Source: Dipteris shenzhenensis (Eukaryota > Polypodiophyta > Polypodiopsida > Gleicheniales). Taken from it: DNA of 64,000 nt. The stretch is taken from the NCBI GenBank assembly GCA_047967505.1, contig CM106540.1. One strand, written 5' to 3'. Position numbers and translations under genes: made by a program. Shown here piece by piece: positions 21,340 through 32,534 of the stretch (positions within the stretch are counted from its first letter, which is position 1; each line of letters starts with the position of its first letter). The notes beneath the pieces were generated by a model, which saw nothing but the letters and a program-made list of their open reading frames with translations, did no database searches and was not told the DNA's origin.

Positions 21340-23709
21340 ACACATGGAAGAGAGGTCTAGTTAAGCTCCTTCCCAAAAAACAAATTTGTGAGTCTTTGGC
21401 AGATTGGAGACCTATCACTCTTATGCCCGTAATTTACAAAGTCACTACCAAAATGGTTATCGATCGGCTAAAGGGGATTTTACATGATGGGTTGCATCCT
21501 GCTCAATATGGCTTTGTCCCGCGCAGGCACATCACCGATAACATTGCTAATGCCTACATTGGAATTGAATATGCTAAATATACACAGCAAGATGTTTTGT
21601 TACTGCAAATTGATATTGCCAAAGCCTTTGATACTGTTCAGTGGGATTTTATTTCATCGACTATGCAAGCATTGGGTTTTGGCACAAAAATGCAGCAGCT
21701 CATCACTTGGCTATATCAAGATAGTGAAGCTGCCTGTATACTCTCAGGAGATATTTCCCCATCCTGGACTCTTGCTTGCTCTGTCAGGCAAGGATGTCCC
21801 CTGAGTGCTTTACTTTTTGCTATAGCCACCCATCCACTGCTTCAATATTTGGATCACCTTTTGGACACTGATCAGTTACACGGTTTGGAGATTCTTGCTA
21901 GTCGCAGCATGATTGCTCAGGCATATGCTGATGATTCATTCTTTACTCCAAAAAATACTCGGGCTGATTTGTCCATGATTATGCATGCTCTTACTACATA
22001 TGGTTTGGCTGCTGGCCTTTGGGTCAATTTTCAGAAATCAAAATTGCTGCCATTACATGCACAGGAATGGCACAACCTTCTGTGGCCTGGAGAAATTGTC
22101 CCCGCTTCTCATTTTATTCGACATCTTGGTTATCCTCTAGGCTGGGGACTCACCCGCTCACAACAAACTGATTGGGTGCTAGCAAAGTTAAGGGCAAAAC
22201 TTGAATATTGGAAGCTTGCAACTTGGCCATTACATGTTCGCCTGCGAATCACACAATCCATTTTGATAGCATACATACAATTTTATCTGCCTCTCACCAT
22301 GTTCACTAAGGCAAATCTGGTTTCATTTATGTCAGCTATCATGGAAATTTTCTGGCGTTCAAAACATGGCAAGAAAAGTCTCAAATTACTCTCTATGCAT
22401 CGTCTCTGTTCTCCCAAGATGCACCGAGGTCTGAACATTCTTGATATTCAAAAGCATTTACTTGCTCACAGAGGGAAAATGATGATACAGTTTATGCAAG
22501 GAGATCAGCCTTGGGCTTTCATGATTCGCTCTCTCTTATTACATCTTCATACACCTGCCTTTGGGCATTGGCAGCTTACTCAGTGGGATTTTTTATTTGG
22601 CTCTATCCAAGGCAAGATCAGAGATGCCCTTTTGTCTCTCGTCTGCTTCATGATTGGAAACATATTCCATCCCATTTGGAATGGCATGGCAGGGACTCTC
22701 TCTTGGGCAACTCTTTGAGGGTAGAGAATAATTTTTGGTCTAAAGTTTTCCACCCCCCTTTGGCCATACAAGAACCCCGACGTTCTTATTTTCTCTCCTT
22801 CAAAGGCATTTCATCTGTGGTGGATGTACTTCGGGATGATGGCACAATCTTATCTTTTTCTATGGCTGCTCGCAAATATGGCTTGGGAGCTCATTATCGC
22901 CCTTTATGGCATCGAATATCAGCAATGCTCCAACTGTACTTGCCGGTACCCCATTTGGAACTTCAGAATCGGCTTGAGGATTGGATCTTACACTCTCCTT
23001 CCTTATATGCCCGTCCTCTGAAGCTCTCACATATCACAGTGTCATCACTGTATAAAGTGTTATTACCTCCGCCTTGGATTTCCCACAAAGCAAATACTGT
23101 TTGGCATATAGATCGCCCAATGAAGTGGTGGAGAAAAAGGCTGCGTCTCCTTTGGCATTACAAAGTCCCTCTACGACAACAACTTTTCCTATGGCGAGTT
23201 CTTCTTGGCATTTTTCCATCCGGACAGTTACTCGCACACAGACATATAGCTTCAGCTGTTTGTCACCGATGTCAGCACTCTACTGAATCAGTGTTTCATA
23301 TCTTTTGGTCCTGTCCAAACACTTCTGATCTCATTGCTCTCATCAGACAGAGGCTTCGACAATGATTTCCTACTGTTACTTTTGGCAGATTTTTCTGGTT
23401 GTTTGGCTTTCATCCAGAGAGACAGGGTTTTGATTTATTTTTTGTATGGGTGCGCTATTGGACACTATGGACTTTATGGATGGACAGAAATCATAGAGTC
23501 TTTGGTGATCCACTTTTTTCATCTTTTCTTTTTTTCAAACGATCTCTGCAACAATCATTTTATGATTGTCTTCAGACTCGTTTGATTGATCAGGATGTAT
23601 ATACAGCTTATACTGAGATCTTCAGTTGAGTAGTAGTTACTTCGTTTGTTTGAAGTAACTATGAATGTAATTATTCTACAGCAATAAAAGATTTCTTCCC
23701 ACAAAAAAA
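21340..23709 (+). mobile_element. LINE D, 5'-truncated type-1 LINE with 13-bp target duplication
   Basis: The 13-bp GTGTGTTGGTGTG flanks it at 21327-21339 and 23710-23722, and a short A7 tail ends it at 23709. It encodes the ORF2 part from RT to the stop: RGLVKLLPKK, DIAKAFDTVQWDF, SVRQGCPLSALLFA, AQAYADDSFF (21921-21937), HLGYPLGWGL. After one frameshift near 22600 it continues to the zinc motif CHRCQHSTESVFHIFWSC and, past a TGA at 23363, to EIFS-stop at 23629. Two lesions only, so it is fairly young, but it lacks ORF1 and endonuclease and is dead on arrival. Confidence 0.92.
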
Positions 23710-23762
23710 GTGTGTTGGTGTGTAGTACTAGGTGATCTAGTACTAGTCTATATGTGTGTCAT

Positions 23763-23888
23763 TTGATTGATCGTGATGTATATATGGCTTATACTGAGAT
23801 TTTCAGTTGAGTAGTAGTTACTCCACTTTTGGAGTAACTATGAATGTAATTATTTCACAGCAATAAAATATTTCTTCTCACAAAAAAA
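23763..23888 (+). mobile_element. LINE F, 126-bp LINE tail
   Basis: The body matches the last 120 bases of LINE D (ttgattgatc..., agtaactatgaatgtaatt) and ends in A7. The 7-bp gtgtcat flanks it at 23756-23762 and 23889-23895. It has only a partial C-terminal codon run. Confidence 0.9.
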
Positions 23889-24165
23889 GTGTCATGTGTG
23901 AGTGCCATGTGTCATCATGGGACTTATCCCATATGCACAAGGTGCTAGTGTGTGAGTGAGTAGCCTATTAAGGCCTGTACTTCACTTGTCTTGATATACT
24001 TGATGAATGAATGAAAGCCTTCATGGTTTCTACATTTGTGTACCACTTCTTCACTCCCTAGCCTCTCTCTCTCTCTCACACTTTTTTTTTTTTGGTGGGA
24101 AGAAATCTTTTATTGCTGTAAAATAATTACATTCATAGTTACTTCGAAAGTGGAGTAACTACTAC

Positions 24166-27100
24166 TCAAGTGAAAATCTCAGTATAAGCTGTATATTCAT
24201 CCTGATCAATCAAACGAGTCTGAACGCAATCATAGAATGATTGCTGCAGAGATCGTTTGAAAAAAACAAAAGATGAAAATAGGGGATTACCAAAGACTCT
24301 ATGATTTCTGTCCATCCATAGAGTCCACAGTGCCCTATAGCGTACCCATATAAAAAATAGGTCAAAACCCTGTCTAGCTGGATGAAAACCAAACAACCAG
24401 AAAAACCTGCCAAAAGTAACAGTAGGAAATCTCGTTCGAAGCCTCTGTCGGATTAGAGCGATGAAATCACAAGTGCGTGGGCAGTGCCAGAAGATGTGAA
24501 GCACAGATTCAGCATAGTGTAGACATCTGTGGCAAACAGCTGGAGCAATATGTCTATGTGCGAGTAACTGGCCAGATGACAAAATGCCAAGTAGGACTCA
24601 CCAAAGGAAAAGCTGTTGCCAAAGAGGGACTTTATAATGCCAAAGGAGACGCAGTCGCTTTCTCCACCACTTTAGTGGGCAATCCATATGCCAAACAAAA
24701 TTTGCTCTGTCAGAAATCCAAGGCAGAAATAATAACACTTTATACAGAGATGACACTGTGATATGTGAGAGCTTCAAAGGACAAGTTGAAGAGAAAGAAG
24801 AATGTAAAATCCAATCCTCAAGCCTATTCTGAAGTTCCAAACGAGGTACCGGCAAGAACGGTTGAAGCATTGCTGAAATCCGATGCCATAAAGGACGATT
24901 ATGAGCCCCCAAACCGTATTTGCTAGCAGCCATAGAAAAGGATAAAACAGTGCCATCATCCTGAAGTACATCCGCCACAGAAGAAATGCCTTTGAAAGAG
25001 AGAAAATAAGAACGTCTGGGTTCTTGTATGGCCAAAGGAGGGTGGAATACTTTAGACCAATAAATATTCTCAGCCCTCAAAGAATTTCCCGACAAAGAAT
25101 CCCGGCCATTCCATTCCAAGTGGGATAAAATATGTTTCCAATCAAGAAGCGGACGAGAGACAAAAGAGCAATCTCTGATCTTGCCTTGGATAGAGCCAAA
25201 TAGGAAATCCCACTGGGTAGGCTGCCAATGCCCAAAGCAGAAGTATCAATATGTAATAAAAGAGAGCGGATCATGAAAGCCCAAGGCTGATCTCCTTGCA
25301 TAAACTGCAACATCATTTTCCCTCTGTGAGCAAGTAGATGCATTTGAATATTGAGAATGTTCAGACCCCCATGCATCTTTGGAGAGCAGAGACGATGCAT
25401 AGAGAGTAATCTGAGACTTTTCTTGCCATTTTTTGAACACCAGAAAATTTCCATGATAGCAGACATAAAGGAAACCAGATCTGCCTTAGTGAACATGATG
25501 AGAGGCAGATAAAATTATATGTATGCTATCAAAATGGATTGTGTTATTCGCAAACGAACATGTAATGGCCAAGTTGCAAGCTTCCAATATTCAAGTTTTG
25601 CCCTCAACTTTGTGAGCACCCAATCAGTTTGTTGAGAACGGGTGAGTCCCCAACCTAGAGGATAGCCAAGATGTCAAATCAATTGAGAAGTGGGAATAAT
25701 TTCCCCAGGCCACAAAAGGCTATGCCATTCATGAGCATGCAACGGCAACAATTTTGATTTCTGAAAATTGACCCGAAGACCAGCAGCCAATCCATATGTA
25801 GAAAGAGCCTGCATAATCATGGACAGATCACTCCGAGTATTTTTTGGGGTAAAGAAAGAATCATCAGCATATGCTTGAGCGATCATGCTATGGCTGCCAG
25901 GAATCTCCAAGCCGTGCAACTGGTCAGTGTCCAAAAGGTGGTCAAGATATTGAAGCATTGGATGAGTGGCTAGGGCAAAAAGTAAAGCACTTAGGGGACA
26001 TCCTTGCCGGACAGAACAACCAAGAGTCCAGGTTGTAGAAATATCCCTTGAAAGTATGCAGGCAGCTTTACTATCTTGATATAGCCAAGTGATAACTTGC
26101 TGCATTTTTGTGCCAAATCCCAATGCCTGCATAGTCGATGAAATAAAATCCCATTGAACAGTATCAAAGGCTTTGGCAATATCAAGTTGCAATAGCAAAA
26201 CATCCTGCTGCATGTATTTGGCATACTCAATTCCAACATAGGCATTAGCAATGTTATCTGTGATATGCCTACGCGGAATAAAACCATATTGCGCAGGATG
26301 CAAACCATCATGTAAAAACCCCTTTAGCCGATCGACAATCATTTTGGTAGTAACTTTGTAAATGACTGGCATAAGGGTGATAGGTCTCCAGTCAGCCAAA
26401 GATTCACAAATTTGCTTTTTTGGAAGGAGTTTAACAAGACCTCTCTTCCATGTGTCTGGCATTTTTTTATTTTGCCAAGCAACATTCACCATATGCAGCA
26501 ATGTATGCTTCAAAAGAGGCCAATATTCTAGAAAAAACTCAACTGTAAGACCATCCCATCCTGGAGATTTCCATCTATCACAGGATTTGATTGCATCTAA
26601 CAATTCCCTTTCAGTAAAAGGTTCCTCCAATTCCAAAGCTTGATTAGTGGAAATAATAGGAGAAACATGTTGTAACACTAAATTTCTTGCAGACAAAACC
26701 TGTTGCGAGGGAGGAACTGCAGAACCAAACTACTGGGAGAAATGATGCACACAAACAGAAGCAAGTTGTGACCGTGAGGTAGTCCATGAACCATCAGGCA
26801 GAAGCACCCTGCAAATTTCTATTTTTAATCTCCTCTGATGCAAGCTTTTGAAAAATTGTTTGGAAGAGCAGCCTTTATCTGTAAAGGCCCTTTGTCTTGC
26901 TCTAGTCTCCCATTTAGCCAGTTTCCTATGATCATTCGGTTAAAGACAATGTCTAGCTTGGCATAGTGTTGTTTGCTCATGCAGGGACAACAAACGAAGA
27001 TGGCTGAGTTCGGTGAGGTCCTAACAAGTGAATTTGGCCTGAGCAATAGTTTCCCTCAGAGTCTTCATGTAAGAATTGCCATAACCTCTAATCACAACTT

Positions 27101-28031
27101 GCATTTTGGAAACAAAAGAATCCCATGCATTATTAATATCAATATGGCTGTGAGAAGACAGAGAATGAGATGCTTCAGTAACCATGGTCTTGAAAGCAGC
27201 ATGCTGCAAATAGCTATTGTTCACGATTAGATGTCGCCTTTGTGGCAATCTATCATCTGGCATACCATAAAAGGATAACCTCAACCATAGAGGTGCATGA
27301 TCTGAATGCACAAAGGCATAGTCAATCCACATTTTGCATGTAACATCACCATTTTGTTGCGGAGCTACACTATACCATCGATCCAGACGTGCCTGATAAG
27401 AAGAAAGGGCATTATGTTGGAAGGTGTATCTGGCTGACAAAGGCTGCAATTCCTTCCAAAGATCAACCAAATCAAGATGCATCAATAAATGAGACCATGC
27501 ATGCCTTTCAGGGGTTAACATATGAGTATGTCCGGAGGTATTGTCACCCTGTTGCAGAGCATTATTGAAATCCCCACATATAAAGGCATGATATCTCCAT
27601 GGATATTGTTGCATGGCATCCCAAATTGCAGTTCTTTCTCGAGAGGATTGAGGTGCATAGACAGAAGCAAATTCAAACACCTCTCCTTGAATGATGCAGT
27701 GAAGAATAAGCCATCTGCCTTGATTGTCATTTAAAGCAATAACTGGCTGAAGCTCATGTTTGATCAGAAAGACTACCCTTGAGAAAGAGTGCTCCCCAGC
27801 ATAGAAAATATCATAGCCACAGTAGTGACCTGTCTTTCCTGCATAGACACGTTGGTTGTGTTCTTGTAATGCCACTATGTCAGGCTGAAATCTATTGATA
27901 TACAACCACGCAGATTTCCATTTCCTACTGTCACACATCCCCTGGACATTAAGCGTAAAACATTTGATATGAGCAATCATTTTACAGATATTTATAGTAA
28001 AATAACAGCTATGTACAACAGCAACTTTCAT
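24166..28031 (-). pseudogene. LINE B ORF2: APE endonuclease, RT, zinc motif (broken)
   Basis: The endonuclease is intact in 28031-27021: FTLNVQG, ALQEHNQ, ICGDFNN, LDRWY, VHSDHAPLW. The frame then breaks near 27030 and 26750. RT follows at 26696-25674 with SPGWDGLTVEFF, ADWRPITL, DIAKAFDTVQWDF, VRQGCPLSALLFA and AQAYADD (25861-25872). A stop replaces the residue before HLGYPLG at 25673. The remainder lies in shifted pieces (25496-25077, 25119-24598, 24582-24166) with the zinc motif CHRCLHYAESVLHIFWHC. Its 3' half is the inverted counterpart of LINE D. Confidence 0.88.
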
Positions 28032-28035
28032 GATG

Positions 28036-29271
28036 TCAGCCCTGCATTTCTATCTCAGGGTCAAGGCCTCTTCCCTGAGAAGAAATATCCACCTGAGGAG
28101 TAGAAAGCAAAGCAGCAACCTCTTCTTCAGGGAAGAGTGTTCTGCTAGCTGTCACTGCAGCCCATGTGATCCCAATTCCTGTATTGACCTCTGGGGAGTT
28201 TCCACTAGAAGACGCACCATTCCAAGTGCGAGGGGTTGGAAGTCTTCGAGCAGAAATAACTTTTCTTGGACTTTGCCATCCATCAATTGGAGGTTTCGGT
28301 CCTTTTGTTGAGGGTTGAATAGCAGGAGGTGAATGTGAAGAAACATTCCCATTTGAAACCAGTGGAGCTTTGCCTTTATCCTGAGTTCCAAAAAACTGTC
28401 TACTACCTTTGTTTTTATTTCCAATAGAGGTAGGAGCATCCTTAGTAGGCATTTGAATAGGCAAAGTAGCAGGAGGCATTTTGTGCTCATTCATTGGACA
28501 CTACGAAGCCATGTGTCTAAATTTTTTGCAGTCAAAGCAAGCCCTTGCAAATAATCCCCATTTCAATTTATAAAAGGCACTTCCCATGTCGACATTGTTC
28601 ACTGTGACTGAATAAGAGTTTGGTGTGGGATTATCAGTATCCCAGAGAATGCAAAATCGATTCGAGTTGCCATTAGGCCGTGGTGGGCAAACCACTTTGC
28701 CTAAAGTCGTTGCAATTTTAGGCAAGAGTGAAGCCATGCATTGCGGGAAGTCTACAACTTCAACCCAGACTAGACATCGGTGTCGGATCAAAGCCTGAAA
28801 ATCCCTTGTGGGAGACCATGGCAATATGTGCACCATTTGCTGCCCAAAAAAGAGGGGCAAATGTTCCAAAAGCATTTGCCTGTGAATCTCATCTACCATA
28901 ATGACCTCAAAAAAACCCCTGGCTGCATAGTGTACCTTGCGAACAAACGTGCCAGCCAGTGTGCGGGTCAACTAGTTGCCTACCTCTGCAGCAGGTGGCA
29001 TCCGACCTGGGAAAAATAAAATGACTGCATTTTTGGCATGTTCTCTAACTGGATCCACAATTTCATCCACTTCAACCATGAGGCCAACTGATGGAACCGA
29101 GTCTTTCCACTCTTTCCTTGTGTCTGCAAATCCTTCATGCATGACATCATAGACCAGTTGTGCCTCAACAGAATCATGTACCGGGTCATGTTGACCCTCA
29201 GCCTCCTTTTGCTTCTTGCAATGAACTGAACGATCCTTTTGAAAAGTTTTGTCATAGGAATTTTCAGCCAT
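28036..29271 (-). pseudogene. LINE B ORF1, Gag-like protein (two TAG stops)
   Basis: The start is MAENSYDKTF at 29271. Pieces 29271-28972, 28971-28501 and 28494-28036 lie in one frame separated by single TAG stops near 28970 and 28498. Shared motifs with LINE A ORF1 are NAVILFFPGRMPPAAEV, VHYAARGFFEV and VWVEVVDFPQC. The CCHC knuckle CFDCKKFRHMAS is cut by the second TAG just before its last cysteine and has arginine in place of the usual glycine. It ends 4 bases before ORF2. Confidence 0.82.
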
Positions 29272-29660
29272 ATCTTTGGAAGAAGGTGGAACCCCGAAAG
29301 ATGTACCTGTAAAGTGATAGTAGAGAAAAAAACAGTCCCAAAAAAAAGCCCACAGAGAAGAGAGAAAGAGTGTATTTGTAAGGAGAAAAAGGGGAAAGAG
29401 AGATGTAGAGGTCGAGAGAAGATAAAAAACAGTTTTATAGAGGAAAAGGAGAGAAAAAACAGTAAAAATTCCTAGAGGAAACTATATTTGAGAGAAAGAG
29501 GGAAGATTTTGGCGATGGAAAAGGGGCACCGGACCTAGAGACTCAAGAGGAGAGAAACGGGAGCAAAGAGCCTTCAAAATCAGTGTATAGATGTAGTCCG
29601 CAAGCAAAACCTTGTATAAAATCAATCCAGGAGCCGGAGATGAGCTGGCAGCAGCAATTG
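29272..29660 (-). other. LINE B 5' leader (approximate)
   Basis: A-rich on the plus strand, with runs such as gaaaaaacagt and gagagaaagag. There is no GTACGG array, unlike LINE A. The border with element 1 DNA is not marked by a recognisable repeat. Confidence 0.5.
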
Positions 29661-31656
29661 GTATCAGGCTCCCAGTTAATATGATTCAAGCATAGCTTGA
29701 AGAGTTCTCATACAGGAGAGAATAAGTACCTTGGAGATTTGAGGACAAGATCCACTTGCGGGTAATATATTCTAAGTATACTAGTTGAAGTCATGAATAT
29801 GGTTTTATTCCATTATGATACAGCTATATGTTTCTAGCTATCTCATCTCAGAGGATTTCAGTTATGAAATTCAGTATTGTTGTTTTCTTATACAGCATGT
29901 ATCAGCCCTCTATAGGGCAGTATTTATGGTCGTCATTGGCCAAGTCAGGATTTTACTACTCCAACAGTTTCCTTATTGGGATCTGAGTATTGAATAAACA
30001 GAAGACGCATGATATGTTCAAGAACCAGTTTTTATTATGATGACAGAATTTTATGGTCATTATTGACCAGTATTTTCTTTAGGATTCAATTATTCAATAG
30101 TTTCCATTGGGATTTGTTTTGTGCAAGGACTCTTATGGTTTCTCATGGATTATTATGGCCAAAGCACACTTCATCTGTCAGTTATATGTCCTTTTGGAAA
30201 GATTGAGAACCCTCAAGTTTATGTCGAACCAACACGAAAAGTGTTTGGTAGGATTGAGAATTGGGAGCACTTGAATTTGTCTCAGAAAGACACCTCTCAT
30301 GAATGAGAAATCCATGAATATGGATATTTTTGGATGAAGTGTGATTTCGCGGGGTTGGAATTTATATGTTCCAAATATTTGGTCTTACAGTTGAATCCAA
30401 AGTTGCAACCAGCTTATATGTTCTAAGTGGTAATTGTAATGAAACATGGATCGCCAGGTTCATACTATTATCCATATCTCTGATAGTTGAGGTCAACTGT
30501 TAGAAGCAGAGGGGAATGTCATGAGCTCTTATATTTTGGCATTATAAGTACTAGGAAAAGGGCATAGATATGCTAAAGATTGGATGACAGCTTCTCTAAA
30601 GTGTATCCACAGATTATATGGCGCTTCTTAGAAGCGGAGGGGAATGGCATCAATATATCTGAAGACTCGAGGGGTCTCCTAACAAAAGAAGACAAAGAAA
30701 AGCTCCGAGAAATATATAAGGCTAAGTATCTCTATTATATTGATAAAGTTTGCCTTATGAAGATCTAACCCTTGTATGACAATGCAAGGAGAATAGTGGA
30801 TTGTTTTCTTGAATTTGTTTCAAGGATTTTCCAATGAGAAGTCTTTAGAGCCTCCAGTGCTCAAATATTGGCACAAGTGATCATTGGCCAAGTGTTTCTT
30901 TCTCTTACTTGGGAATTAAAGATGGAGTTGCAACCAAAGAAGCCGAGGGGAATACAGAGCCCTTGGAAGAAGAAGCCCGTCTTATTACAAAACTGTTGAG
31001 GTTATCTGCAAGGAAGATGATAAGGCAGATTATAAACTGATGGATTTCTATGACTATTTTAAAATACTTTTCCTCCACCACCAGTACAAATGGAAAGAGT
31101 CAAGGCCTGTGAAAGGCAAATAAGAAGTAGTCAACTCCACAAGAAACAAGGCATTCAATTGCCAAGAAAAGAAGGGCATATGGCTGCCCAATGCTCTTCA
31201 AGAGCAGGAAACGCCAAGAAAAAGAAGGGCCTATGGCTGCCCAGTGCTCTTAAAGGGCAGGACATGCCAAAGAAAGACAAGAATTTCCAGATGGAAAGCC
31301 AATGTTTTAGATGCAACAAGAGGGGCGTGTGGCTGTGAAGTTCCCTGGAAGGCTAGTCAGCCAAAAGGAGTAGAGAATGCCGCAAGACCGATCTAAGTCA
31401 ACGACCAGGAGTTACTAGATTCCAAGAGCCACTTAAGGTGGAAGAGATGGAGGACATCCTTCAATCAGAACAGACTGTGTACCACACAGAGAAAGAAGGA
31501 ACCTAGAGGCAAGCTTACCTGCAGGTATCTTGCCAAGAACAAGAATTATTAGGCAATTGGTGCCAAGAGAGGAGCACTTCTCAAAGTATCCTCAAGTTTT
31601 TACAGTTATATCAAGAATCTTTTCAATTGAGGACAACTGATTAGAAGCCAAGGAGA
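29661..31656 (+). pseudogene. Element 1 internal region, right part, with gag knuckle remnant
   Basis: There is no long ORF. At about 31090-31340 the plus translation has RKEGHMAAQC and ESQCFRCNKRGVWL, remnants of Gag CCHC knuckles (the second lacks its histidine and last cysteine). A 62-codon ORF at 30580-30768 has no recognised domain. Modules resemble parts of 6930-7200. A purine-rich tract (about 31643-31656, ending gccaaggaga) precedes the 3' LTR and is the likely plus-strand primer. Confidence 0.6.
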
Positions 31657-32417
31657 TGTCACCAATTGGCACTTCTCCCAAGAAATAAAGAGGAATGTTT
31701 ATCAAATTGGCGATGGTCAAAGAATGTTGACTTTGGTTAACTAAGAATAAGTTTTATTTGTTTTAGTTTTGCTTTGCATTGGTAAAAGAGAATTGTGGGG
31801 ACGCCCACAAGGGACTAGGATTAGTCCAAGAACTAGGAATGCATGCGTTTCGCTAACCTCTAATGGGTTAAAGTGTTGGAAATTGTTTGTCCAATATGTA
31901 GGACCTAAGAGAGTGCAAAAAGGACCCCAAAGTGGTGAGAAAAGTGCAGAAAGCAGTTCCCACAAGTGCGGAAAGCGCCTCATTAAAAGCAAGGCCCACT
32001 AGACAAAAAAGGTGCCAAAAGCACCAGATTTTAAAAGAAAGCTTTAAAAATCCCGGCTTTTTGTAAAAGTAGCTTTTAGAAAGCAGGTCCTCGAGGGCTT
32101 TTGCTAGGCCTAGTCTATAAAAGAAGGCCCTAGGCCTCTAAGATGGAAGGAAGAGTTGTACTCAGCTTCAAAGCCAATTGTACAAAGTTTTCTATTGCAA
32201 TAAAGACCTTCGGGGGGGTCCAACCCTTATTTCTAGGCCCTAGTGTTGCGTGTGGTTTTCTCTCTCCTTCCTCTCCCACTATTCTATGGCAAAGGATCTT
32301 TGAGATAAGTGTTGCAATTCTGAATTTCAGATTTCAGTTCGTGTTTATTGATTCTATCGCGAAGATTATGTAGAGTATTGCATATTTGCTGTGTGGAAGT
32401 GTCTGCTACTTGTGTCA
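31657..32417 (+). repeat. 3' LTR of element 1
   Basis: 761 bp, TGTCACC...TGTCA, parallel to 5154-5902 with diverged bases and the extra 26 bp near 32088. TATA-like tctataaaag at 32114-32123. The following ctttt (32418-32422) pairs with the cttt before the 5' LTR. Confidence 0.88.
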
Positions 32418-32534
32418 CTTTTGCATATAATTTCTTCTGCTTGCAAATATCACGAACAATTATATGATGAATATCATGCTCCAACAATTCTAGGATATCA
32501 TTCAAAACACCACCACAAACTTGTCCAAATAAGG
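32418..32534 (-). pseudogene. Old Ty3/gypsy RT relic, second piece (catalytic box region)
   Basis: Minus translation reads FRPYLDKFVVVF, a stop, NDILELLEHDIHHI and KQKKLYAK. This is the gypsy RT from the end of the MNDIF-RP motif through a mutated catalytic box (the first aspartate of xDD is Asn, preceded by a stop). It joins upstream to 34276-34400 and downstream to 5153-5050 when the intervening insertions are removed. Dead. Confidence 0.8.

Larger units (their letters stand above)
7331..24081 (+). mobile_element. Small LTR retrotransposon, element 2 (non-autonomous), interrupted
   Basis: The left LTR starts at 7331 and resumes at 20544-20588 after three LINE insertions. A primer site follows at 20589, then 624 bp of internal DNA and a purine tract. 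The right LTR starts at 21213 and runs, with LINE insertions, to at least 24081. The internal region is far too short for gag-pol, so this is a TRIM/LARD-like element that would depend on enzymes of another element. Its right terminus beyond LINE B was not found: the expected CA run and ttctaaca end are absent near 29660, so that end may be deleted. Confidence 0.75.
21213..24081 (+). repeat. 3' LTR of element 2, interrupted by LINEs D and F and bounded by LINE B
   Basis: LTR pieces are 21213-21339, 23723-23762 and 23896-24081. They match 7331-7620 in order, starting TGTTGGAGATATC and ending in (CT)n cacac. A GT-rich module (gtgttggtgtgtagtactag) is repeated more often here than in the left LTR. 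The distal end after the CA run is missing beyond LINE B. Confidence 0.8.
24082..29660 (-). mobile_element. LINE B, near full-length type-1 LINE
   Basis: A T12 run (24082-24093) abuts ctctctctcacac, the end of the element 2 LTR. On the minus strand come a purine-poor leader (about 29660-29272), ORF1 (29271-28036) and ORF2 (28031-24166). It is the same subfamily as LINEs D and F by its 3'-UTR (tattgctgtaaaataattacattcatag). The 5' limit is approximate and no target duplication was found on that side, suggesting loss of the distal LTR end. Confidence 0.85.
5154..32417 (+). mobile_element. LTR retrotransposon element 1, multiply interrupted
   Basis: Direct repeats at 5154-5902 and 31657-32417 both start TGTCACCAATTGG and end in CA. 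A primer site for tRNA-Met follows the left copy and a purine tract precedes the right copy. Both outer flanks carry cttt, consistent with a 4-5 bp target duplication. The insertion splits a gypsy RT gene (5050-5153 and 32418-32534). Most of the 27 kb is later insertions: element 2 and its LINEs, and a type-2 LINE tail. The remaining internal DNA (about 5903-7330 and 29661-31656) has only a gag-like zinc-knuckle remnant and no pol, so the element is decayed or non-autonomous. Confidence 0.85.

Noticed and set aside
21114-22718. 534-codon frame that fuses element 2 DNA to LINE RT
   Set aside because: The first 75 codons are element 2 interior and LTR read through the LINE D insertion point; the fusion is accidental, with the target duplication marking the true junction.
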